Below are positions 30,314 to 36,823 of a stretch of DNA of 43,463 nucleotides, piece after piece (the stretch's first letter is position 1; each line of letters opens with the position of its first letter). Under the pieces are notes generated by a model. The model saw nothing but the letters and a program-made list of their open reading frames with translations, searched no databases and was not told where the DNA came from. The stretch comes from a virus. Position numbers and translations under genes: made by a program. Location: IMG/VR virus record IMGVR_UViG_3300032322_001303, positions 1 through 43,463 of that record. One strand, written 5' to 3'.

Positions 30314-32070
30314 TACAATTAAAAAATATAACCCTACGTAATTTTTTAAGCATAGGTGCTGTTACTCAAGCAGTAAACTTTGATCGTACTGATCTGACAC
30401 TTATTTTAGGTGAGAACTTAGATTTAGGTGGCGACGGTGCAAGAAATGGCACCGGTAAGACTAGTTTAATTCAAGGATTATGTTATGCATTGTTCGGTAG
30501 TCCTATCAATAATATTCGCAAAGATAACTTAGTCAATCGTACCAACGGTAAGGCCATGATGGTTACACTTGAGTTTAGTGTGAACGGTATTGATTATAAG
30601 ATTGAGCGTGGTCGTAAACCAAACGTACTACGTTTCTATACCAACAATGAGCAGACAAGTAAAGACGATGCTCAGGGTGAGAACAAAGAAACACAAATAG
30701 CAATTGAAAAAGTTATTCACATGAGTTTAGATATGTTCAAGCACATTGTTGCATTGAACACTTACAGTGAACCTTTTTTGGCTATGAAGGCAAATGATCA
30801 ACGAAATATTATTGAGCAGTTGCTTGGCATTACACTATTAAGTGAAAAAGCCGAATCAATTAAGCAATTAATTAAAGATTCTAAAGACAATATTCAACAA
30901 GAAGAATTTAAAATTAAAGCAATTGAAGAAGCCAACAAAAGGGTCAAAGAACAAATAGAGTCACTAAAGCGTAGACAGACCCTTTGGAAGCAGAAGCATG
31001 AAACTGATACCAATGCATTGATGAATCAATGGTTAGAACTACATGATGTAGATATTGCCAGTGAACTGCAAGCACATAAAGACCTAGCAGTTTATAACAA
31101 CAAAGTAAAAGAAAAGGCTGATTTACAAAAATGGCTCACAAGCGCAGAACTAGCGTTGGGAAAAGAATCAAAACAATTAGAAAAATTAAAATTAGAAGTT
31201 GAGAAATTAAAGAAACACGAATGCTATGCATGTGGTCAAACCATGCACGATACTAAACACGAAGAAGTTTTATTAGGCAAAGAAAAAGCATTACAAGAAT
31301 CAGCGTTGCAAGTTTTAACTACTAGCGGAGAAATAGAAACACTAACAGGGCAAATACAAGATATTGGTGATGTAGGACAAATGCCTAAGTGCTTTTATGA
31401 TACAGAACAGCAAGCATTTGAACATGCAAACAAGATGACAAATCTTGAAGAAATTATACGAAAGAAAGCGGAAGAATCTGATCCATATTCTGAGCAAATA
31501 GCTGAGATGGAAAATCAAGCACTACAAACAATTGATTTTGATGCTATCAATAGAATTACTAGGACTATGGAACATCAAAAATTCTTGTTAGACTTATTAA
31601 CTAGCAAGGATAGTTTTGTTCGCAAAAAGATTATAGATCAAAATCTAAGTTATCTAAATGGTAGGCTTACCAACTACTTAGACAAATTAGGATTACCGCA
31701 TCAAGTTGTATTCTTAAATGATTTAAGTGTAGAAATTACAGAACTTGGTCGTGAGTTAGACTTTGATAACTTGTCCCGCGGTGAGCGTAATAGATTAATC
31801 TTAGGATTAAGTTTTGCTTTCCGTGATGTATGGGAAAACTTATACGTTCCAATCAATACATTGTTTATTGACGAATTGATTGATAGTGGTCTTGATACAA
31901 TGGGCGTTGAAAACAGTATTGCAATTTTAAAAGATATGTCACGCAGACGACAAAAATCAATTTGGTTAGTCAGTCACCGTGAAGAATTAGCAGGACGGGT
32001 ACCTAGCGTACTAAAAGTTATTAAAGAAAATGGTTTTACAAGTTATAATACTTCAGTGGACGTAGAATGA
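30310..32070 (+). CDS. gp46: Recombination endonuclease ATPase subunit gp46 (SbcC/Rad50-like)
   Basis: The 586-residue protein has the SMC/Rad50 plan. Walker A is GARNGTGKTS near residues 43-52. A long coiled coil (about 180-400) is broken by the zinc hook CYACG. Near the C-terminus come the signature LSRGERNRLILGL, the Walker B TLFIDELIDSGLD and the H-loop LVSHREE. It powers and tethers DNA for the gp47 nuclease. T4 gp46 is 560 residues, so the size fits. The gene overlaps gp47 upstream and the nucleotidase downstream by four bases each (ATGA), indicating one operon. Confidence 0.95.
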   Translation: MIQLKNITLRNFLSIGAVTQAVNFDRTDLTLILGENLDLGGDGARNGTGKTSLIQGLCYALFGSPINNIRKDNLVNRTNGKAMMVTLEFSVNGIDYKIERGRKPNVLRFYTNNEQTSKDDAQGENKETQIAIEKVIHMSLDMFKHIVALNTYSEPFLAMKANDQRNIIEQLLGITLLSEKAESIKQLIKDSKDNIQQEEFKIKAIEEANKRVKEQIESLKRRQTLWKQKHETDTNALMNQWLELHDVDIASELQAHKDLAVYNNKVKEKADLQKWLTSAELALGKESKQLEKLKLEVEKLKKHECYACGQTMHDTKHEEVLLGKEKALQESALQVLTTSGEIETLTGQIQDIGDVGQMPKCFYDTEQQAFEHANKMTNLEEIIRKKAEESDPYSEQIAEMENQALQTIDFDAINRITRTMEHQKFLLDLLTSKDSFVRKKIIDQNLSYLNGRLTNYLDKLGLPHQVVFLNDLSVEITELGRELDFDNLSRGERNRLILGLSFAFRDVWENLYVPINTLFIDELIDSGLDTMGVENSIAILKDMSRRRQKSIWLVSHREELAGRVPSVLKVIKENGFTSYNTSVDVE

Positions 32071-32552
32071 AATCAACATTATATTTAGATATGGACGGCG
32101 TAGTAGCCGATTTTGACAAGTACGCATTTCATGCGATAGGTGCTATGCCTAGTGGTGGCATTTATCCTGATGATAAATGGGATAAATTAGCATTAAACGA
32201 AAGATTGTATAGAGACTTAGACAAGACACCCTATGCTGATGAACTCGTAGATTTTTGTCGTGAGTTTGCATGGAACAAATATAATTTTTACTTTTTAACT
32301 GCAGTTCCAAAGAATAATGATTTACAATGGTCATTCTATGATAAGGTGTTATGGGCTACTAAACATTATCCTGGTATTCCTGTTATGTTTGGGCCATATA
32401 GTAAAGACAAACATGAACATTGTCAAATTGGTGACATACTAATAGATGACAGAACTAGCAACATAGAAGAATGGCGTGCGGTAGGTGGTATTGGCATCCT
32501 TCACAAAAACTTTACGGACACAATTGAAGCACTAAAAAATATACAAGACTAA
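32067..32552 (+). CDS. 5'(3')-deoxyribonucleotidase-like HAD phosphatase
   Basis: The 161-residue protein begins LYLDMDGVVADFDKYAF, the HAD motif I with nucleophile Asp8 and Asp10, in the form used by NT5C-type deoxyribonucleotidases. Motif II is FYFLTAVPKNND and motif IV is GDILIDDRTSNIEEW. Such enzymes dephosphorylate deoxynucleoside monophosphates and are common in phages, where they tune nucleotide pools during host DNA breakdown. Four-base overlap with gp46 places it in the recombination operon. Substrate preference cannot be read from sequence alone. Confidence 0.87.
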   Translation: MKSTLYLDMDGVVADFDKYAFHAIGAMPSGGIYPDDKWDKLALNERLYRDLDKTPYADELVDFCREFAWNKYNFYFLTAVPKNNDLQWSFYDKVLWATKHYPGIPVMFGPYSKDKHEHCQIGDILIDDRTSNIEEWRAVGGIGILHKNFTDTIEALKNIQD

Positions 32553-32557
32553 GGACA

Positions 32558-33127
32558 ATGATAAGTAAAAACATGCCTTCACCACAAAAAGCAAAAGGAT
32601 CTGGATTTGAGCGAGAGATAGCTAAATATCTCAGCGATTTATACGGCGAGAGTTTTATTCGTGCGCCTGGATCTGGAGCTTACATTGGAGGCAAAAATCA
32701 AAATCGCACACAAATTCTACATGAAGGACAAATTCGTAGCTTTAAGGGTGACATAGTACCCGGCGAGAGTTTTCCAAAATTCAATGCGGAATGTAAATTC
32801 TACAGCGATTTTTCATTTCATTTGTTACTTAGTGGAGAACATAAAGTACTTGATAGTTGGTTAGAACAGTTACTAGCTGTAGCTGATCCAGGTGATTTAA
32901 ACATATTGTTTATGAAGTTTAATCGCATAGGTCGTTATGTAGCAGTTCAATGTCAACTAACTTGGATTACTGATAACTTTTTCTTTTATGGAAGTAAAAA
33001 GTTTGGTGATTGGTACATTATGGAATTTGACACATTTATGGCACAAAACAAAGATATTATTAAATCTTACTCAGGCAAATCAATAGACACCACGTCAGCA
33101 GATTCAATTTTAACAATACAAATTTAA
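32558..33127 (+). CDS. PD-(D/E)XK nuclease, possible resolvase
   Basis: The 189-residue protein starts five bases after the nucleotidase with an AGGA ribosome site; a second Met at residue 6 is an alternative. It has the order of a PD-(D/E)XK nuclease: GSGFEREIAKYLSDLYG with a conserved Glu on helix 1, RAPGSGA, GDIVPGE with the catalytic Asp, and NAECKFYSDF providing Glu-x-Lys. The family includes Holliday-junction resolvases and replication-fork nucleases. Its place behind gp47/gp46 suggests processing of recombination intermediates, but the precise structure cut is unknown. It ends the operon; the region after it holds the candidate structured RNA. Confidence 0.8.
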   Translation: MISKNMPSPQKAKGSGFEREIAKYLSDLYGESFIRAPGSGAYIGGKNQNRTQILHEGQIRSFKGDIVPGESFPKFNAECKFYSDFSFHLLLSGEHKVLDSWLEQLLAVADPGDLNILFMKFNRIGRYVAVQCQLTWITDNFFFYGSKKFGDWYIMEFDTFMAQNKDIIKSYSGKSIDTTSADSILTIQI

Positions 33128-33130
33128 ACA

Positions 33131-33466
33131 ATTAGACGACCGAGTTGTCGGTCCTCCTTGAGGACGTACAGGTAGTGCTGTGCTGACGGATCTGGAGTAT
33201 GCTTAGGAGTGATCCTAAGGAACACCGACAGGGCAATCGTGTGGAGCGAACCCTGAATGAGTACATAGTTAACTTTGTCTTGCGACTATGTAACATGCGT
33301 TGCTGAGATGAATAATCTCACTACAGTCCCAATAAACCTTACAGAGCAACCGGTGGCACATAGCAGCGAAAGGGCTAGTTATGTGGGGAATAGACAACAT
33401 GGGTGACGGTCATGGCAAGTACCTTTACCATTGGTAGTGCTGAATAGCACTACCATGGCTTCTAAT
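33131..33466 (+). ncRNA. Candidate large structured RNA (unassigned family)
   Basis: No protein frame fills this stretch, yet it is about 48% G+C by hand count (164 of 340 bases) against about one third in neighbours. Hand pairing gives a closing helix 33131-33136/33461-33466 and a long helix 33145-33152/33224-33231. Perfect hairpins occur at 33202-33208/33213-33219 (GTGA loop), 33262-33269/33285-33292, 33304-33309/33315-33320 and 33433-33441/33446-33454. A further one at 33357-33362/33380-33385 encloses GAAA. GNRA loops appear only in plus orientation, supporting this strand. It lies after the nuclease gene and may be transcribed with that operon. I do not recognise the family. tmRNA and RNase P were excluded by missing core motifs. 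Confidence 0.6.
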
Positions 33467-33486
33467 CGGCAATATCTAAATAATAA

Positions 33487-33553
33487 TAATCCCGAGTATA
33501 TGAACGAACGAAGTGAGTGAATAACGAAGGGATTAGATGAACGAAGTTCATCT
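33487..33553. repeat. Convergent-gene spacer with two hairpins and AACGAA repeats
   Basis: TAATCCC (33487-33493) pairs with GGGATTA (33529-33535). Directly after, AGATGAAC (33535-33542) pairs with GTTCATCT (33546-33553) around a GAA loop. AACGAA occurs four times (33503, 33507, 33523, 33540). The second hairpin abuts the stop of the gp26 frameshift extension, so it may protect or end transcripts arriving from both sides. No T-run follows in either direction, so it is not a classical intrinsic terminator. Confidence 0.55.
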
Positions 33554-33783
33554 TAAAAGAATGGAATGTTTGTTTTCTTTGTTGTTTCTAGATTTTCTTC
33601 AATGATTTCATTTAATGAACCTATTTCAGTAGGACTCATATTTAATACATCTGTATAACTAACTGACCCGCGCATATACCAAGCTATTCGTTGTGCATTT
33701 TTCTTAATAGCTTTACACTCCTTTTCCATTCCGTCTATCAGCTTCCCAATACCTTCGGAGTCAAGGTATAGAAGCCTTAGACG
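33553..33783 (-). CDS. -1 frame extension of gp26 (possible gp51-like domain)
   Basis: After the slippery run at the end of gp26, the -1 frame stays open for 76 codons to a TAA at 33553-33555. It has no good independent start; an internal ATG at 33727-33729 has only a weak upstream GGAA. The peptide runs RLRLLYLDSEGIGKLIDG, then a Lys-rich helix, then AWYMRGSVSYTDVLNMSP and EIIEENLETTKKTNIPFF. It is helical, with the look of a tail-assembly chaperone C-terminal domain. Frameshifting would make a 351-residue gp26 fusion. In T4, gene 51 lies next to 26 and both act in hub assembly, so a gp51-like role is possible. Reading frame and signal are seen directly; function is inference. Confidence 0.75.
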   Translation of the reverse strand, partial: RLRLLYLDSEGIGKLIDGMEKECKAIKKNAQRIAWYMRGSVSYTDVLNMSPTEIGSLNEIIEENLETTKKTNIPFF

Positions 33784-33789
33784 AAAAAA
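33741..33789 (-). promoter_or_regulatory. Programmed -1 ribosomal frameshift signal
   Basis: The minus strand has the slippery heptamer T TTT TTC at 33789-33783, in the correct phase (GAT TTT TTC GTC TAA) and one codon before the gp26 stop. After a seven-base spacer, GCTTC (33775-33771) pairs with GAAGC (33745-33741). Inside it, ATACCTT (33769-33763) pairs with AAGGTAT (33755-33749) around a seven-base loop. The loop TCCG (33759-33756) could pair with CGGA (33733-33730) as a pseudoknot. All three standard elements are present at standard distances. Confidence 0.8.
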
Positions 33790-34607
33790 TCACTGACGTT
33801 TAATGTAAACATTTGTTCGTAATCATGACCGCATCCAGAACATTTAACCTCTAGTGGTTTCATCTGCGTAGTTTCTCTTAGGCTAAGGCTTTTCTCTTTA
33901 ATTTTCTCAACGATTCTTTTATCTGCATTTTGTAAGAAATCTAAAATATATGCCTTTTCAGTCACTGTAAATTCAGTGCTTGAAATGGATGCTATCGTGC
34001 TTGCAATAATGTCTAAGGTACTTAATGCTATGGTTTTATACAAATCACTTGATTTTTTATCACGTTCAGGGGTATCTTCCATACTAGTGATCATAGTCAA
34101 TGCTTTTTGTATTTCAAACTGTCTTATTGCGTTTTCAGTCAATTCTTTATAATTCAGTGGTCTAAACTTAACTTGTAAGTCACCCATTGTGATTGGATTG
34201 CTATAATCTCCTGCTACAAAATTGTTAAGGATAAAAGACAGATTGATTCCATACTTGAAATCTTCATCACATTTTGGGCAATGTGTCTCAATATCCATGT
34301 CATTTCCGTTAGTAGCAATACGCACAGCAACAAGTATCGCATCCAAATCAGTGCTACTGATTTTCCATGGGTCACGGATTGCAGGCACGCAACTTCGGAT
34401 AATGTCTGCTACAGCAGTTCCATTATACAAACTATCAGGGGTTTTGCTAGTAATCTCATCAATAGCAGTCATTGGATAAATTGGTATCTCTCCGTTATCA
34501 GGTATTGAAATAACATCCGGGGTATAGTCTACGCCCTTGCTGGGAAGCTTCAAATAAATGCTTGGTCTACGGAAATACTGCTTTAACGGGTTGTTTTCTA
34601 TTGACAT
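33777..34607 (-). CDS. gp26: Baseplate hub assembly protein gp26-like
   Basis: The 276-residue protein begins NNPLKQYFRRPSIYLKLPSK and contains EIPIYPMTAIDEITSKTPDS, NGTAVADIIRSCVPAI and a Cys pair in ETHCPKCDEDF matched by a later CSGCGHDY, probably a zinc-binding unit. This matches the T4 base plate protein family containing gp26. It is longer than T4 gp26 (208). gp26 acts in assembling the central hub. A GGAG five bases before the ATG supports this start. The gene is divergent from the tape-measure paralogs, each with its own CTAAATA box. Its end carries a -1 frameshift signal, so a 276-residue and a 351-residue form are expected. Confidence 0.85.
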   Translation of the reverse strand: MSIENNPLKQYFRRPSIYLKLPSKGVDYTPDVISIPDNGEIPIYPMTAIDEITSKTPDSLYNGTAVADIIRSCVPAIRDPWKISSTDLDAILVAVRIATNGNDMDIETHCPKCDEDFKYGINLSFILNNFVAGDYSNPITMGDLQVKFRPLNYKELTENAIRQFEIQKALTMITSMEDTPERDKKSSDLYKTIALSTLDIIASTIASISSTEFTVTEKAYILDFLQNADKRIVEKIKEKSLSLRETTQMKPLEVKCSGCGHDYEQMFTLNVSDFFV

Positions 34608-34637
34608 ACTTTCTCCAAAAGTGTGATTTTTAGTAAA

Positions 34638-34645
34638 CTAAATAC
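34638..34645 (+). promoter_or_regulatory. Late-type promoter box CTAAATAC for the tape-measure genes
   Basis: CTAAATACT lies 50 bases before the tape-measure start and matches the box before gp20 over nine bases. It sits back to back with a minus-strand CTAAATAT box in an 80-base divergent spacer. Confidence 0.55.
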
Positions 34646-34652
34646 TAACATG

Positions 34653-34660
34653 ATATTTAG
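34653..34660 (-). promoter_or_regulatory. Late-type promoter box CTAAATAT for gp26
   Basis: The minus strand reads CTAAATATC 46 bases before the gp26 ATG, seven bases from the opposing plus-strand box. Both genes are late structural or assembly functions, so a divergent late promoter pair is reasonable. Confidence 0.5.
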
Positions 34661-34687
34661 AACCATTCTTTATGGAGGAATTATTCT

Positions 34688-36820
34688 TTGGATGACGCAC
34701 AACTAAGAGCAGAACTTTCAAAACTATCTGACGCTGCGGATAGATTATCCTCGCAGAGTGACGCCACAGCGGGGCTTTTTGAGAGAGTTGGTAAGTCAAT
34801 GGGGATGTCTGCTGAAAGCATCTCTAATACAAGTTTTGCAATGAAACAAATTGGTAGTGGGATAGTTTCTTTCAATAGAGCAATCTCATCTAGTGAGATT
34901 ACCTTCTCCAAATATAACACAACTGTTACTCAAGTTACAGGTGGACTTGGCGGCATTTTCGCAAATTTTGGTCCTCTTGGAAAAGCGTTAGGTGCTGTCA
35001 CCGAAGTAGTAGGTGATTTGGTTGGGTCAGTATTTAAACAAAACGATCAATATTTAAGTGCATATGATACACTTGCTAAGTTTGGTTATGCAGGTGAGGG
35101 AACAGCAGATAGCTTATTTGATATAACTAAAAACACAGGGTATTTGGGCGATCAATTAACTGATTTAGTATCAATTACTACTGGGTTAGGTACTGATTTA
35201 ACTGGATTAGGATCCACTGCAGGGCAGGGTATTAAAACTTTTTTTGATATTGCCACAATAAGCAAAGAACAAAGAGCAGCTTATATACGGTTAGGTTACT
35301 CACAAAAAGAAATAACACAAAATCAAGCAGATTATATTAAACAGCAAATTAAACTTGGAGGCTTACGAACTAAAGATATAACTCAATTAAGAGAACGCAG
35401 TCTTAACTATAGCAAACAGCTTATGGAGTTAGCTGCATTAACTGGTCAAACTCCTGAAGCAATTAAGGCAAAACAACAGGACGCTCTAAAAGATTATGCC
35501 TTTAATATGTCAATAAGAGAAGAGGCTAAAAAATCAGGCAAGGACGAGGAGGAAGTTAGAAATAGAATATTAGCTGGATTAACTCAAGTTGACGAAGCTT
35601 TTGGTGAAGATACCAAAAAAGGTTTTATGGATCTATTTGCACGTGGCCCTGCAGCACAGAGTGATGAAGCTCAGGCTATGCGTATGGTAGCAGGTGATTC
35701 AATATATAAGTGGATGAAACAGTACAAAGACGGTACAATTGATATAAACGAATTTAATAGGCGGTATAGGGAAGCAAATAACAACTTTAATGAAGAAATG
35801 GGTAAAGCTGCAATAATGAGTCAAGAGTTTGCAGACAAAGCTAAAGTAAGTGCTGAACGAAATGCTTCAAATTCTAAAGAATTTAACTCTGAACGTGAAA
35901 AAATAATACAAAATCAAGTTAAATCACAAATGGTTCCAAAAGAGGGTGGAATCAAAGAAACACAAATTAAACTGATTGAAACACAACTTGAAGTACAAAC
36001 AGCATTTCAAACACTAGTTAAATTAATTGCAGATTATGTTAATCCTGCATTCACTTATTTGTTAAAAGGATTAGATCAACTTACCCAAGGACTAATGTCA
36101 ACATTATCACATTTAGGTGTTGTTGATGCTGACTTCCCGTATATGTTTAAAGACGCTGGTGAGCTTAATAAAATTTTATTAGAGAAACAGGGTAGACTTG
36201 TTGAATTACAGAAAGATAAAGAAGTAACTACAGGTCTAGAAGCGGCAGGCGTTGATTTAAGTAAACCAGCAGATGCAGTAAAAAAGGCATATGTTGATCA
36301 ACAAATAAAATTACAAGAAAAAGAAATAGATGCACTTAAAAAACGACTAAAAGCATTAACAGGCAGTGATAGACCTACTATTTCTGCACCAGTCTCAACT
36401 AGTGGTAGTGCTAACGGAACTGGTGGAGGAGACTTCTCAACGACTAACAATTTAAATTTTGGAATATCGTCGGGGTCTACGGAAGGCTATAATGGATTTT
36501 TAGGTGATCAACTTCAAGCAGTGGTTCCATTACCTGATGGTAAAAGTATACCGGTTAGTTTTAAAAATTTACCTAGCGAATTATTAAGTAAACGACAGAA
36601 TCCTTTATCACAAAGTGATAACATAGCTGGCTTACTAAGTGGATACGCATCATCAATGGTTAGTAATTTAAATCAAACAAATACAGTAAGTTTTAATCAA
36701 ACCACTGATAATCAAAGTGGCATTATTGATTTGATATCAAGTAAAATGGATACACTTTTGGATAACATCTCTAAAAATAATCAGTTACAAAATGACATGC
36801 TAGTATATTTAAAGAGATAA
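34688..36820 (+). CDS. Tape-measure/hub-like protein, first paralog (710 aa)
   Basis: The start is TTG at 34688-34690, seven bases after a strong GGAGGAA; no in-frame ATG lies near. The N-terminus is predicted coiled coil (QLRAELSKLSDAADRLSSQS). A Gly-rich hydrophobic stretch follows near residues 75-120 (GGLGGIFANFGPLGKALGAV). Residues about 120-450 align with the next gene: FDIATISKEQRAAYIRLGYS here and FSKIVRTGDGVVSEFMRLGV there. Another coiled coil lies near 470-560, then a linker. The end has DQLQAVVPLPDGKSIPVSF, the C-terminal motif of many tape-measure proteins. In T4 this role is played by gp29, which sets tail length. It lacks the peptidase of its paralog. The assignment rests on layout and motif, not a clear gp29 match. 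Confidence 0.7.
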   Translation: MDDAQLRAELSKLSDAADRLSSQSDATAGLFERVGKSMGMSAESISNTSFAMKQIGSGIVSFNRAISSSEITFSKYNTTVTQVTGGLGGIFANFGPLGKALGAVTEVVGDLVGSVFKQNDQYLSAYDTLAKFGYAGEGTADSLFDITKNTGYLGDQLTDLVSITTGLGTDLTGLGSTAGQGIKTFFDIATISKEQRAAYIRLGYSQKEITQNQADYIKQQIKLGGLRTKDITQLRERSLNYSKQLMELAALTGQTPEAIKAKQQDALKDYAFNMSIREEAKKSGKDEEEVRNRILAGLTQVDEAFGEDTKKGFMDLFARGPAAQSDEAQAMRMVAGDSIYKWMKQYKDGTIDINEFNRRYREANNNFNEEMGKAAIMSQEFADKAKVSAERNASNSKEFNSEREKIIQNQVKSQMVPKEGGIKETQIKLIETQLEVQTAFQTLVKLIADYVNPAFTYLLKGLDQLTQGLMSTLSHLGVVDADFPYMFKDAGELNKILLEKQGRLVELQKDKEVTTGLEAAGVDLSKPADAVKKAYVDQQIKLQEKEIDALKKRLKALTGSDRPTISAPVSTSGSANGTGGGDFSTTNNLNFGISSGSTEGYNGFLGDQLQAVVPLPDGKSIPVSFKNLPSELLSKRQNPLSQSDNIAGLLSGYASSMVSNLNQTNTVSFNQTTDNQSGIIDLISSKMDTLLDNISKNNQLQNDMLVYLKR

Positions 36821-36823
36821 TTT

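Noticed and set aside
33233-33330. Group I intron-like order: GCAAT/GTTGC (P3-like), hairpin 33304-33320 (P8-like), GACT/AGTC (P7-like)
   Set aside because: The P7-like pairing is only four bases and conflicts with a much stronger 8-bp hairpin at 33262-33292. The stretch lies after a complete gene, with no split exon on either side.
33240-33385. GTGTG near 33240 and a hairpin with GAAA near 33370, suggesting a group II intron with domain V
   Set aside because: The hairpin lacks the basal AGC triad and the 34-base domain V layout, and no reverse transcriptase gene is present.
33131-33470. tmRNA or RNase P RNA
   Set aside because: No tRNA-like acceptor or T-arm ending in CCA and no GAGGAAAGTCC core are visible.
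33535-33553. Intrinsic terminator for either convergent unit
   Set aside because: The 8-bp stem is good, but no T-run follows on either strand.
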